Both the position numbers and the translations under genes were made by a program. A stretch of DNA of 64,000 nt from positions 3,825,781-3,889,780 of the forward strand of contig CM064866.1 of NCBI GenBank assembly GCA_032719365.1. Reading direction: 5' to 3'. The notes beneath the pieces were generated by a model. The model was given only the letters and a program-made list of their open reading frames with translations, had not been told where the DNA came from and did no database searches. Shown one piece after another: positions 11,984-25,061 of the stretch. The DNA is from Prinsepia uniflora (lineage: Eukaryota > Streptophyta > Magnoliopsida > Rosales > Rosaceae). How positions within the stretch are numbered: position 1 is the stretch's first letter; each line of letters begins with the position of its first letter.

Positions 11984-14875
11984 TGACACGACCCATCCCA
12001 ATCCCCCCGGGATTACCATGGAATGTGACATGCTCCCGTCTGACAAGAGGCGTCAGACAAGGGATAACCGATTGCCATTGCCCAAACGGGCTTCCAGAGT
12101 GCGTAAGGATCGATGGAGGAGGTGTGCGATGCTCAAGTCTCTGCTGCAGTCGTATCCGGAATCAACCTGAAGGGCATTAAAAACAAAAGCTGTGAGTGGA
12201 CGAAAATAAACAAGTCTGCTTAAAACATTTATAAGACATTTACGCCCCTCAGTAAAATCATATGCATGCACCAAAAACCAATAATCCCATATTTATTTAG
12301 AAATAACCATTAGGGCCTTAGCCCGGAAACCAAAGCATAGTTTCAAATTCCAAAAGTCAATCCAAGAGTTATTTCATCAATTTAGTAATATTCATTTATT
12401 ATTTTTCCATCTCCGGCATCCCCGATGCCTAGCGTCCTAGACGCTTGACGTTCCTGACGTCATATCTCACGGTATTAAGCAACGCGTGCTGCCCGGGGTC
12501 TCACCGGGTCCATATCTCTGACATCCCCGATGTCTGACGTCCATGACGTCTAGCAATCCTGCTCCTGGATCACTATACGGTCCGGTAGCTCCGTATAATG
12601 AGCCCTCGCAGGCAATGCACCGTGACTTCTCCAGTGTCCCCGACACTTGGAGGAGACCAGGATATAAATATCCTCCTATCGAGATGGTTTTATGGAACAC
12701 ATTTTATTATTCATTTCCAAAATATCACAAGGGCCCTGCCCCGAATTTCCATAAAACCGTCGTAAGTCCAAATAGTTGAAACAAATCCGAAATAGTTTAT
12801 TCAATTCCATTTTAGGGTCCCCGAACCGAAATCACATATACAAGTCAACTGGGCTCCTGGCCCGATTCATAAGTTAATTGGGCCCCTGGCCCGATTTCAT
12901 AATTCAATTGGGCCCCTGGCCCGATTCAACAAATTAACTGGGCCCCTGGCCCGATTCCACATTATCAAATCCGTAACCGTTTCATGAAATCATATCCATC
13001 CATATTTATGGAAATCAGTGCAAATCCAGAAAACCTCGATTCACGTGCAAACACGTAAATCGCCTCGAAAAGCGTGAAAACATATAAATTCACTGATATC
13101 CAAAATAAATCATATAATCCCAATTATAACAATCATGAAACAGTTATGCATGCATCGAATTTATAAAACCAATGTCCACTCACAGACCGTTTAACCGAGC
13201 GCCTCGATACGCGTGCCATAGGCCCTCCCGGGCCACCTCACTATCACCGGGACTCCCAATCCTGTTCAAATCAATTTAGAGGATCACTAACCTCATCATT
13301 AACATCCTATTCAAGTCCCGTAATTTTCCCCGAATTTTTAAGTATTTTTAAATTGGATTTAAAACCTTCGGACATCCCGAACAATATCGAGACGGTGTCC
13401 GATCGACACGAAACCAATCCCAAAATGTTCGTTACAATGTATAGGATAAAAGTCATGTTGACCTCACCTCGAGATTCGTGCCCACGCGCCGTCACGCGCC
13501 GCCGTGAGTGGCTGCGCGTGAAAGCCACGCGCCTGCTACAGTGCTCCTTCTTCACCCGAATGACTGGTAAACGGGTCTGATTACCCGCGATAGGATCCGT
13601 TTCAAACACCCTCAATTCGATATCAATTCCATCCGTTCTTGATCCTACAACAAACATCAATCCACCAATTTCAGTTCTGTGTCCATGATTAGCATCAACC
13701 ATCGATCAATCTTGTCGACAACCCGTGATCACCCAAAACGGGTCGATCACCAGAGATCCTCCAATCCTTAACCATAATCAAATTAACTTCACAGGAAGTT
13801 AATAAGGACTAATACGAACTAATTAGCATAATTAATTTAACTCGACAATACCTCAATCGTCACAACTCAAGCTCGAGTTTTCCGGCCGTCCACCATGTCC
13901 GTTCACGGCCCTAGGAGCTCCCAAGCTTGCCCCATTTGATCTGGTTCGACTCGTTGAAGTTCCAGGAAGCTCAATCACTCATCAATTAGGCTTGGGCTGG
14001 CCTGAAACTGGAAATTCGAATTTGAATTCCCCAGAACCCAGTTTCGGGTTTTTGAACCTTCCTCTACCATTTTCACTCCATTTTTCCACCTCTCAATCTC
14101 AGAGAATCACTCTCCCATTCCTCTTCTGTTTCAAGTCATCAATTCCCTCAAACGACCGTGTAGGTGGTTGATCGTGTGTGGGGAACATCCCCTGTTTTCT
14201 TCCATTTTCATGTCCATCAGCCAAGGTTTAATGGCCAACTCACCGTCCACACAGCCTTGCATCGCACCAACGTCAATAAACAATCCAACAATCCCATAAA
14301 CAATAGTTTAGGCCAGCAATTTGCTCCATAAACGCACCACCCGTGCGCTGGCCACGTTCCCTCCACGGTGCTACAGTAACCGTTCAAACACCCGTGAAAT
14401 TACCATTCTGCCCTTGTGCAGTAAATTACCAAAATGCCCCTCACGCATCCTGACCCGTAACTCGGTCATACGAACTCCGATTGATGCGTGCCGCCTGTCT
14501 ACGAACTCAGGGCATCGAGACCTTCCTAACGGTCCTCGGTCCTCGGCCATCGGGCATCCCGATCAAAAAGTCAACATTTCCCCCTTATATCGTCCAAATT
14601 ACGAAAACGCCCTTGAACTTCCGTACATCATAACTTTCACCACGAACGTCGGAATCGAACGTGCCACCTGTCTATGAACTCGTGACGTCCCGAACTACGT
14701 CACGGTCATCGGTCAAAGTCCATTTGACCATCCGAAATAAAAGTCAACGTTTTGCCCACACCCAGGGGCAAAACGGTCATTTTGCACAATTCGTCCGAAA
14801 TCGCCCAACTAATCCCAGATTAGTAAATCACAATTAAATATTATTAAATTCCGATATTCGGGACGGGTCGTTACA
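11984..14875 (-). repeat. 5' LTR of the young element (2892 bp)
   Basis: It is a near-perfect copy of 5489-8379 and keeps the inverted boxes (12192-12201 and 13174-13183), the hairpin block and the tandem units. It lies nearest the MCU gene, in divergent orientation to it. Confidence 0.93.
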
Positions 14876-14880
14876 GATAT

Positions 14881-15747
14881 TCATGCATATTCACTTCTAA
14901 GTGTAAGGTCTTAAATTCAACTTCAACAAATAACGATGACATTATATATTTGTTAGGAATTTGATACATAATAACCAGTATTATTACATAGCTCAATCCT
15001 AATTCTACACGCATCTCCCGTTAGATTAGAATCAGAGTTTATAGGATATTTTTATATATATTAAAAAAATATTTACGATATATATTGTTATCGCTGTCTG
15101 AAAATTCAATTTGAGACATCTCCCATTAAACAAAAAACGAATGGAGAGAAAATTACACTTTTTGTGATTTATAAATATGAGGCTTCATTAGTATTTTCAA
15201 CGAATGTAGTGCTTTATTGAACTTTTTCCCGGACTTTATGGAAGATAAAACACGAGGCTACATTAGTCTTTTCAGCAGTACATATTTATGACGTCTTTTT
15301 TGTATTTATTAACAACAGTCGCTACCAGCACATGCATTTGGAGTCGCGTGATCTTTGATCTTTCCCGTGCATGTTTCACCTTCAAGGTAAAAACAAATAG
15401 TTACCTAAGAAATGATTTTTTGTTTTACTATAAATGTTACCGCTCACGCAATATATAATATTGAATAAAGTTTTTTTTTTATCAAGATGTCAGGTTTACT
15501 TTATATGTATGACTTGTTAAAAATAAAAATTGGAATAATAAGTTCCGATTGTATTAATTTTATTCAAGAGTATACGATATTTATATAGGTTGAAACTTGA
15601 AAGTTGGCTTAAACTAACGAAGAAAGAAAAGAATTATACAGTGAGGGTTTATTTTTTTAGGGAGCCAGAAAAACAATTTTCCAAAAAAGGAAAAGGAAAA
15701 TGAATTAACCCCTTCTTTCAAGTTCCGCTTACAGTGGACCCTCGGCC
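14881..15747 (+). other. Upstream region of the MCU gene
   Basis: AT-rich single-copy-looking sequence lies between the young retrotransposon and the gene's TATA box. No further open frame or repeat was recognised. Confidence 0.5.
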
Positions 15748-15756
15748 TATATATAT
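15748..15756 (+). promoter_or_regulatory. Probable TATA box of the MCU gene
   Basis: TATATATAT lies 100 bp before the chosen ATG and is followed by a CT-rich leader (TCACCTCTCTTGCTC), as usual for plant core promoters. Confidence 0.6.
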
Positions 15757-15855
15757 GCCAACAGCTCACCTCTCTTGCTCAATACTCAAGAGTCACTCAA
15801 CAACGCATTGAGCCTCAATTTTCGGAGCACTTTCTCTCTACTCTCTCACTCGTCA

Positions 15856-17626
15856 ATGGCGCTCCAAAAAGCGCTGGCTAAGAGGGCATTTGACGCCAGC
15901 AGAGTGACGCTAGCGGCACCGTCGTTGGTGCTTCCAGAGCAACACCACGCCGTCGTGCCTCCGCATGCTGCCAGGGCAAGTTTCCACCGCGAGTATCTCA
16001 CCTCCACTGGGAAAGGATTTTTCCGGCGATTTCTTCACCGGAAAGCCGTAAACAATTCGGCGAAGCTCCCGGATTTTCTCACCGCACCGGTGGGCGAGAA
16101 ACTCCGGGAAAAGCTCGGAGGCATCAACATTATCGGCGATCGGCTCCGGCTCGCAGGTCTCGGCCCTCCGCTGCCGGATCGAACCGCCGACGATGACTCT
16201 CTGTACGGAATCTCGGTGAGCGATGCAAAGAAGATCCTAAGGCTTTCTCAGGTGGAGAAGCTGAAAGCGAAGCTGAGAGAGATTCCGGAGAGCTCAGTTT
16301 CATACTCCGAGCTCGTTCGGATCTGTGTGGAAGGTTGCAAGAACGAAGAGCAAGGTGCTGAGTTTGCGAAGATGCTGGACGAGTCAGGAAACGTTATCGT
16401 TTTAGGCAACGTAGTGTTTCTCCGACCCGAGCAGGTGATTTTCTTTCCCCGCCACGTGTCATCTTTCATTCTGTATAAAATTTTCTGGACTTTCGCGGTA
16501 AATTCCCGACTTACCCTTGCAAAAAGAACCGGCAAGGCTGGCAAAGCAACAGAGTTTGTTACAGAGACTTGGTGGTGCCCCAAGACCACGGAGTTTTGGA
16601 GTTTAGTTGGTTTGAATTTTCATCACCCTCGAGGTGGTGGAACAAATGGCCACCAGTCTCTTTCCCTCTCCCCTCGACACGTGTCCTGGGTCATGCATGC
16701 CTTACTGATCTGTCCCTCACTTAAAATTGAAAGATTTTAATTTAATTTCATAAATAACGGGATCAATAATAACTCACTTAAAATTAAAAGATTTTAATTT
16801 CATTTCATAAATAACGGGATGAATAATAAATGCATGCATGATAATATCAACTATTGGATTTTAAAAAATTATTCTTTTCTACTATTATTTAATGATATTA
16901 AATAGAATGTTCTCGAATTTGAGTCTCAGGAAAAAAAATGATACTCGATTGTTTGTATTAGCATGAGTCTGATTGATAGTAGCATAAAAAAAATCTGGTT
17001 AGCCTATAATCCAGGAATTTTAAGCGGATATGTGCTTCTTCAAAACGAATTTTGTCGTTGTTTTTGCAGAACGCGGATTAACATAGTCAAACTTGCAATT
17101 GCTGGTGTTTGTGAGTTGTGACCTCTGACCAAGCATTTCTGATGTGTTTGATTATTTTTTACAGGTTGCAAAATCAATGGAGAGCCTGATTTCACAATCC
17201 ATGGCGATCCCAAACGACCCGAGAAGAAGAGAGCTAAACGAGTTGGAGACACGGAAGATGGAAATAGACCAAAAAGCCCGGGCCTTGGTTCGGGCAGAGC
17301 TCTATTGTGGGCTAGGCTTTTTTTTAATGCAAACAATTGGGGCCATGAGGCTCACTTTCTGGGAGCTGAGTTGGGATGTGATGGAGCCCATTTGCTTCTT
17401 CATGACAACGGTCTACTTCGGATTGGGCTATGCATTTTTCCTCCGGACGTCCACGGAGCCCACTTTCCAAGGCTTCTTCCAGCGCCGGTTCAAGACCAAG
17501 CAACACCGCCTCATGGAGGCTCATAAATTTGATGTCCAAAAATACAACCAGCTCTGCAAGGTGTTTTACCCTAATTTGGATCATGCGGCGTCATATCATC
17601 ATGAAGGAGAAATGGTTATGGGGTGA
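15856..17626 (+). CDS. MCU: Mitochondrial calcium uniporter (MCU) family protein
   Basis: Plant MCU proteins form the pore for Ca2+ uptake across the inner mitochondrial membrane. The model has two exons, 15856-16434 and 17165-17626, joined in phase 0 (CAG|GTGATT donor, TTTTTTACAG acceptor), giving 346 aa, normal for plant MCUs. The start is ATG at 15856; an in-frame TTG upstream is ignored. The N-terminus (MALQKALAKRAFDASR) is basic, Ser/Ala-rich and suits a mitochondrial presequence. Exon 2 encodes a coiled-coil-like stretch (RRRELNELETRKMEIDQKA), a first membrane segment, the pore signature WDVMEP (W263 to P268, acidic D264 and E267) and a second membrane segment, then a basic C-terminal tail. 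Canonical WDIMEP has one conservative change. No frameshift or internal stop is seen. Which paralogue it is cannot be decided here. Confidence 0.94.
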
Positions 17627-17665
17627 TAGCAGGTGGAGGAAGATGAGGAGGGTTATTTAGGTTAA

Positions 17666-17671
17666 AATAAA
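17666..17671 (+). terminator. Candidate polyadenylation signal of the MCU gene
   Basis: AATAAA begins 40 bp after the stop codon, in an AT-rich 3' region. Confidence 0.5.
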
Positions 17672-19428
17672 ACTTATATGCTCAAATCTAATCAGGCAAA
17701 TTTTCACTGTAAATAGTGATGACCGGTTTAATTTTATCAAACAAACAGTTGCCTACTTGCCTTTGCTTTTAGTTTTCTATTTGGGCCGCCTTGGGCCACA
17801 GGCCCAGGAATGTGTGAAGCCGAATGATAACACGTATTTCAATACACATTATGCATGTCTCAATTTTAATATTCACCGCACTTGTGATTCCTCATTACCA
17901 ATCATTATTAAGATGAAGCCTCAACCTCTTTTGGAACTCACGAAAACACAGCTTATTAGATAAAAGCAAGAGATACATATCAGGCTAATTAAATTCGTAG
18001 GTAAATTTAACTTAAAATAATCTAAAAATTATTAATACTAATTAATTTTTACAATTATTAAAATCACTTTCTATATTTTCGTAAACTTTAAATATTAATT
18101 TTTTTTTTCAAATTTAAATATATAACATCAATTTCCCACGACGGTTAATTGTTAATGTAACTTTTAACATTTGAAATAAATATGTATATTGTGCAAAATC
18201 AATCCAATTCATAATTCGTGCAATTCACTGCACATGTATTTATTGTTTTAACGGTGAAATTGGATAAAACGAATTCGGAGCTAAATGTAATAGTTAAAAT
18301 TTCAAATGGAAATTCATCTCAAGAGAAAAAAAAACATAAACTTCAAGTCCTTGTTTCGGAGACGATATATTTGGCGAAGGATATTTTTTGCTTCCACGAA
18401 AATAAGGAACACCATTTTACTCAATCTTATCACCATGATTTATAGTAAAACTTCTAACTTTTTTTTTCCTTACTAATTGTGAAGGAAAGGGGATGAAAAG
18501 GGATGAAGGAGAGAGAAACGAGATGAATAAATAGTTAGCAGGAGCTAGCTAGCTACTATTAGTCTCAATATAAAAGTTAAATTTTAGGTTAAATTTACAC
18601 AGTCTACTACAAACCCATTTTGAGATTGTTGGATAATTTTTTTGTTACATATCTCTAAAAATTAAATTTGACTACTCTGCTACAGATACTCTAAAACGGA
18701 CATCTATACAATCTCATAATGAAACAATTTATGATATAGCTTTATTGTAGTTATGCAAGAACAATGATATTGGGAATGAGACTATACACATTTGATTTTA
18801 CCTCATTTTGTATCAATCTAACAAATTTACGAGAATTGAATCGTAAATCTCCCACATAACGTCTAAAGAGAAATATCGCCAAATTATATAATCCTAATCA
18901 CAATCCTATATAACGTCACTAAATTCTATAATCCCAATCGCAATAAGAATATTTTTTATTGATGGTATATTGTGAACCTTGAGATTTTATCAATCTCATC
19001 GATTTCAATTTTGATTTTTCTTTGCCGGAAACCATAGGCTATATTGTTGGTGGGCTCAAGAGGAAATGCCCAATATGTATTGGACCTTTCCTTTATTATG
19101 GGCTTATTTTCTAGGTTTAGTATACTTGGTATCTGAGCTGGAAGAGCCTAAGGCCCAATTGAAAATTTTGAACATGCAAGATTGCAAGTTACCAAGCTCT
19201 ATGCATGCCTTCTTGGTTAGCAAAAAGGAAGAATGATGTAATGGGCCTCCGAATTCCAGAAAGACCCAGGTTAATAAAACAACCTTCTATTATTTTCTTT
19301 CCTAACTAAGATATTACGGACGCCACTAATATTAGTAGTTTAATGATATTTTATTTCTAAATACTTTATTGTATAATAGGACTTTTCGGATTCAACTCTG
19401 GTATATTGAATCTAAGTCATAAAAATGA
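17672..19428. other. AT-rich intergenic sequence, nothing recognised
   Basis: No gene, RNA gene or repeat was recognised. Short open frames (for example 18218-18445) have no family resemblance. Confidence 0.5.
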
Positions 19429-20325
19429 GGCCTACTACTCAAAATATTTCCCTAACTGAACATCGAATCTCATTTTGCTTTTACTCCAACAACTAGAAAT
19501 CGTTGCAATATACCGTCAGAACTGTACTACTGTTACTTCTGTTGCTTCATTTCGTTAGTCATGTTAGTAACCACGTTAGTTATGCTGATTTGTCAATAAA
19601 GGATTGGTGGTTTCATTATTTTGTAAAAAAATATTAATATTACAAATTTTAAAAACAAAAATTGAAGAAGGAAGAAGATGATGAACAATAAATCCAATCT
19701 GATATTTTTTTTTTCAATCGATTCCCAACCCTCAAATCCAATTCAATCTGATTTTTTTATCATCCTCATTATCGTGATCTTCTTTTTCTTCATCAGTTAG
19801 ACTCTTCTGATACCAATGTAAGTATGTCTATCTAGATAGACAGAGTTGGAAGTCAAGAGCCGATTATGTGATGCAGAGTCCCCTAGTCGATAAAACCATG
19901 AAAGCACAAAAGGCCACACCGATCAACGACTAGATAGACATGCTTACATTAGTGTCAGGAAAGTTTGGTCGATGAAGAAAAAGAAAATGACGATGATGAG
20001 GATCATAAAAAACCAGATTGGATTGGATTTGAGGGTTGGGAATGAATTGAAGAAAAATTCAGATTGGATTAATTGTTCATCATCTTCTCCCTTCTTCAAT
20101 TTTTGGTTATAAATTTTTTAATATTAATAATTTTTACAAAATAATTAAACCACAAATCTCTTACTGACACGCAAGCATAACTAACGTTGTTACTAACATA
20201 GTTAACGAAATGAAGCAACGGAAGCAACAGTAGTACAGTTCTTACTGTATATTGTAACGATTTCTAGTTGTTAGAGTAAAATGAGATTCGATATCCGTTT
20301 ATGGGAGCATTTTAAGTAATAAACC
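19429..20325. mobile_element. Foldback element with about 400-bp inverted arms (Mutator-like candidate)
   Basis: The left arm (from GGCCTACTACTCAAAAT, 19429 to about 19835) and the right arm (about 19930 to 20325) are inverted copies with scattered mismatches. Matching words include ATCTAGATAGAC near 19831 and CTAGATAGACATGCTTACA near 19930. Only about 95 bp lies between them, so a transcript would fold into one long hairpin. The flanking 9-mers TAAAAATGA (19420-19428) and TAAAAACTA (20326-20334) match at 7 of 9 positions, compatible with a decayed 9-bp Mutator TSD. No coding sequence is present. Confidence 0.7.
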
Positions 20326-20334
20326 TAAAAACTA

Positions 20335-23300
20335 TCGATATTTTCATATAAAAGAATTATGTATTTATTTTTCATGGTACGTTTTAATTTCGGTTTGATT
20401 TCCGTTTTGATTTGGAATAGACGGGCGTAGGAACCCGACGAGGGGTAAACCAGGAGCCTAGAATTTCACATGCAGAAACACTCATTTTGTCTCTCCCAAA
20501 GAAAAAGACGTCCCAACTCTTGTGTGTGGCCTTTGGCCCTATCAATCGAGTGAAAGAATATGATCAACTAACCAGGGCTCAACTAACTAGGGCTTTGTTT
20601 GGTACCCAGACTTCCTCTTTTTTGTCCTTAAAAAAAAACATTGAGTAAGATTTACGTACACCAAACAAAACTTTACAATAATTTGATTAATACCAAATCG
20701 TGCAATGGCAGTTTTGTACTTTTATATATTATCTTGTCATCCTAATTAATATTCTAATATTATTTTTAAAGCTAAATATATATATATATAATTATGTTTA
20801 TTTCATTTTTGTCACACATCCACTTGGTTTTGAAAATTTTGGAATTTGTTTTTGTAGGTTTATAAATTATAATTATATCCACAAGCAAGATTGCCCTGGC
20901 CCGCTGAGTTGTGAGTAATATCGAGCAGGATTTATGGTGATGTGTCTCATGTCTCCATCGCATGATTTGAGATTTGAGACTGCGATGGACATGGACCTTA
21001 CTGGTTGCCACAATTTGAAGTTAATTTCTAACTAATTTGGTCCATTTTGCTACCAATACACTTATAAATTTATAATTAGTGTCTTCAAATTAGTTTGATA
21101 ATTTGTGCAACGGATGATCAAAAGCAAACCATTAGTTCTACCGAATAATTTGACGCATGAATTTACAATATATTTTAGAATGGTACACTAAGTAGCATCT
21201 CCCTTTGTAGTTATAGGCAAGCTAACATACTTAACAACTTACGCGGATGTTATACTTGTTGTTTGCTTACCACAGTAAGTTATTGTTTTTAAATTAGGAA
21301 CTCAACTCATTCTTAAATGATATAATATTTAGACGTTTATATGTATCCGTACCTAATTTGATCAACTTGATAAAAGTCAACTAATCTAGTCAAAACCACA
21401 TTTAGCACTCGGCTCAACAGAAATACAACAACACATATCCACAACACAAGGTATATCTCACCGCTCAACCATGAACAAAGACACCTAAAATCACTATGTC
21501 GATCATATATGGTGGACCTACTTGCCCATCGGTCGATCGAGTCTGCACAACCATTTTATTCAAGACCATCAAGCCATGTGTCATCTCCAAGAGCAGTGAC
21601 ATTTATCCCACATCGAATTGTCAGTTACAACACTAAATGTCACCTTAAATACAAAGGGGACAATTTTGCTCGCATACTGCCTAAATTATTACAGTATTCT
21701 CGTCATTTAAACTGACTTAAGTATTAGAGATTATTAGGCCGGCACCACACGGTGCTCTTTTGCTCTTCCTTGTACCTACAAGTCATATCATACTCTGAAG
21801 AGCGAACTCAATGAAACAATTTTAAGTTGGTCGATGTTTTTATATCAATAATATGCATATGCAAGTTTAAAACTTTTTCAATATATATATATAATCGAAA
21901 TTCACAAAAGGTAAAATAAAATGGATTGTTGAATTTTGTTGAGAGATTTTGAGTCTTTGATTTGCCAATTGGACACAACACAACCTTTCCAGAATTGCAA
22001 AGGCAAATAGCAAAAAGTAAAACAGATAAGATTACACCTTTATAACTCCTCTATTATATTTATTTTTGTCCTCATTGATACAATTTTTCAACGGTTTAGT
22101 TGGAAATCCTTTGAATTTACACCATTTATTAAAAATTAGGACTGCACCCAAAGCTCAATATATAATTCTGAAAGTAAAATGGGTACTATAGGAATTCCAT
22201 CTATTCCCTAATAAATGTATTGAGTTTTGTACCAAATTTGAATATGAAAGAGATATGTTAATTTATTATTGTTTTCAACCCAATCTTATTTATAATGAAT
22301 AAAAACACATCTACATCGACTTATTATCTAAATTTATTATAAAAAAAATTGCTACACTCGATATTTTTCCTTTCGAGTCTATGTACGAACTTGTAAACTT
22401 AGAGTCATCTCATTATTTTAATGGTAAATTTATCTTGATTTATCTTATTTAATAAGTATCGAACAATTGATAAAAAAAAATATGAAAACAATATATTTAT
22501 GTGAGAACTAATTTGTAAATAAGATTTTGTTAGAGTTTCTAATATATGGAATTAAGGATCTCCGATCTTCTTACCAAATTAAACTCTTTTACCTTCATTT
22601 GGTTTGTAATAATAAGGTAGAGCTTGAGATGACATTCAACACCGCAATTTTCTTTTTTATTATAGGGAATGGGGAAATTTTTGGAATTTTTTTTTCTTCG
22701 TACAATATGTCATCGTGATTCGAATTTGAAGCCAATTGTCTATGAATTGACACTAGAACTAACTGAACTAGACTCACTTGACATTCAACACCTTACTTAA
22801 AAGGTTTGAATAAATAATATATCAAGACATTTGATATGAAATCAACCCTAACCTAATATATATGTAAAATAATAATAAAAATAACATATTAGTAACAGAT
22901 TTCCCCAACTTTTTTTTTCTTGAAGAAGAAGAATTTGGTGCATCAAGCACTTTTTTTTTTAGTAGTATTCCACTAAAGAAGCAAGTTGGATTGGGACTCT
23001 TCATGTGGTTAAGAAACCAATAAGACATGGGCCATACAACTTGTAGTGCTTGCTTGCACTTTCCATTTTCCTTTTTGGTAATTATGAAAAAAATGAAAAA
23101 AATAAATAAATAATAGTAGCAAAATTATCTGCCAGAAATCCATTAATTTATGCCTGTACTGGGCACCTACCAAAATTATGAGTTTCATGTGAATGATGGG
23201 GGTGGAGATGTGGAGATGTGGAGTTGGGTTGGGAGGCATATATCCCTCAACTTTTGTTGTGCTTTGTTCTTATAATTTGTGCCTTTTTCATTGCTATTTT

Positions 23301-23370
23301 GGAGGCATGTACACCTCAAGGCCCCAACTCCATTGCCAATTTGCTATCGTGCTAGTGTGGTGGGGATTCT
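20335..23370. other. AT-rich intergenic sequence, nothing firmly recognised
   Basis: No gene was recognised. The part near 21360-21480 has CTCAACA/CACATAT-type words resembling the repeat-rich interior of the element at 54-62 kb, but no boundaries could be set. Confidence 0.4.
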
Positions 23371-23470
23371 TCCATCTGCTATGCTTCTCTCCATGCATGT
23401 CTCTTTCTCTTTGTAATCTTTCTCTCCATCACATCACTTGTCTTTTTCCCTAATATTCATATATACAATT
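23371..23470. repeat. 100-bp direct duplication (partner 24963-25061)
   Basis: Both copies share TCCATCTGC.ATGCTTCTCTCC at one end and end in ATATATACAATT, with a few substitutions between. The second copy ends exactly where the hAT-like element at 25062 begins, so this copy shows what that junction looked like before insertion. Confidence 0.75.
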
Positions 23471-23820
23471 AATTACCTAATCTTAATACAACTTATTAAA
23501 AAATACGAGAGATGTAATTTCTATGGAAATATCGACAGTTAAATTTATAAAAATATTAATTATGTTATCAATATAGTAATAAAAAAAATCATAAATTTAG
23601 TTTAAAATTTGAAAATTTTGAATGACAATTATGAAAATTTTTAAGGACTCAATAACATTTAATAGATATATCATGTAAATTAAGAGAAGATTTTTTTTCG
23701 CTTGCAATTTTTATACCAAGGCCCTTAAATATGAGTATATTTAAATAGTACAGATATTTCTTTCCTGTATTTTACTGATATACACAATGTTGATATATAT
23801 ATATATATATATATTTGTAG

Positions 23821-24166
23821 AATTCAATACTATTATCATCAATATATATCATTGTTATTCAATTCCCACGTTCAATTATAACCGATTGAGTTTATATCAA
23901 AGTTTTTTGCTGTACAACGTAAACCTAAGCCACGTACATAGCATACAATCCCTACATTGACACATGAACATAAATGGTGATGGAGACTTTTGGCACAACC
24001 CTAGGAAGAAAACAAGACAACAAATTGAAGCTACAAAGGGCATTTTTTAATGTTCCAATTAATTTGTGTTAAAGGGTTTTGTATTCGTGTCGATCAATAT
24101 TTCTTGTGTTTTAAATTTTTAATCAATCAGTTTATAACAAATTATGTCCAAGTAAACATATATTAG
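23821..24166. repeat. Diverged direct duplication, copy 1 (partner 32949-33331)
   Basis: Shared landmarks include GCCACGTACA, AATCCCTACATTGACACATG and AACATAAATGGTGATGG in the same order. Copy 1 is interrupted by the MITE at 24167-24926 and resumes in the ATT repeat to about 24957. Confidence 0.75.
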
Positions 24167-24407
24167 TAGGGTGGGCGTGCACATTCCGCTTCGAAACGGA
24201 TATTGGTAATATCTAAATCTAAATTATTAAATTCTTAACGGTTCGATACAGTTGAGATTTTTTAAAATTATAAATGAAACAGTTTCGATCTAAATCGTTA
24301 CCAACGGTTTGGTTTGGATTGATAATAGTTTGAAACCGTTTAGGCATAAAAAAAAAATAAGGATACAAAGTTGTATATCTATTAACACAATCTATAACAA
24401 ACAACTC

Positions 24408-24451
<44 letters not shown>

Positions 24452-24926
24452 CAACAACAAAGATCTAAAGGCTCAGTTTTTTCATTATTGGTGCTAGTTG
24501 CTAATGCTATAGGGATATACAAAACAAGTTATAAGATAATCTCTATATGTAACAAGTTGTAGGACACGACTTTATCTTTCAAATAATTTGATGCTAATGC
24601 TAGCTAATGAGATATATAAATCACAGAGACTTTTTTTTTTTTATTATTGCTATTACTTTTTTGCTTATTTCACTTATTTTATATTTTCTTATGCTTAATT
24701 TTGTACTAATAATAAATTTAAAAATTAATAAAAAATAATATATTCATTAACGGTGCAGTTTAGATTTACGGATTTCCAAAATGAAAATGAAAATTCAAAC
24801 TGTTACTAACGGAGCGGTTTGGATTCTCAAACCATTTGATTTTTATCCGATCAAATCTAAATCGTTAGATAAATAACAGTTTAAAACAAATCTATTAATA
24901 GTTTTAACGGATTCATGCCTACCTTA
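24167..24926. mobile_element. Short hAT-type MITE (760 bp)
   Basis: The ends are TAGGGTGGGCGTGCAC and, in reverse complement, TAAGGTAGGCATGAATCC. The flanking 8-mers are TATATTAG (24159-24166) and TATATTAA (24927-24934), 7 of 8 identical. The paralogous copy at about 33.3 kb has AAACATATATTAATTG without the element, which is direct evidence of the empty site. It contains an AT microsatellite at 24412-24446 and no coding sequence. Confidence 0.82.
24412..24446. repeat. AT microsatellite
   Basis: About 17 uninterrupted AT units lie inside the MITE. A shorter AT run lies near 23793-23814. Confidence 0.9.
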
Positions 24927-24962
24927 TATATTAATTATTATTATTATTATTATTATTATTAA

Positions 24963-25061
24963 TCCATCTGCCATGCTTCTCTCCATGCATGCCCCTTTCC
25001 CTTTGTAATCTTTCCCTCCATCACATCATTTGTCTTTTCCCCAATATTTATATATACAATT
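24963..25061. repeat. Partner of the 23371-23470 duplication
   Basis: This is a diverged copy of the 100-bp segment. Its last eight bases, ATACAATT, are the left TSD of the hAT-like element that follows. Confidence 0.75.

Larger units (their letters stand above)
5489..14875 (-). mobile_element. Young non-autonomous LTR retrotransposon (LARD-like), 9387 bp, minus strand
   Basis: Two near-identical long LTRs (5489-8379 and 11984-14875) enclose a 3604-bp internal domain. The flanking TSD is GATAT (5484-5488 and 14876-14880). Reading on minus, the 5' LTR is 14875-11984. It is followed by a primer-binding site TGGTATCAGAGC matching initiator tRNA-Met (plus-strand 11970-11981). A purine-rich tract TAAGGAGGGAAGGT (plus-strand 8380-8393) directly precedes the 3' LTR. 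The longest internal open frames are about 160 codons or less and show no gag, protease, RT, RNase H or integrase motif, so the element must be mobilised in trans. By eye the LTRs differ by two substitutions (6000 A versus 12495 G; 8371 T versus 14867 G) and one C indel near 13331, which means very recent insertion. It ends about 0.9 kb upstream of the MCU gene's TATA box. Confidence 0.93.

Noticed and set aside
6781..14677. Pairs of identical open frames (about 118-141 codons) at 6781/13307, 7825/14321 and others
   Set aside because: They lie in the two LTR copies. One pair is changed by a single-base indel, as expected for non-coding DNA.
15775..15855. In-frame upstream extension of the MCU protein starting at TTG
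   Set aside because: It is not an ATG, lies right after the TATA box in the CT-rich leader, and the ATG at 15856 gives the expected length.
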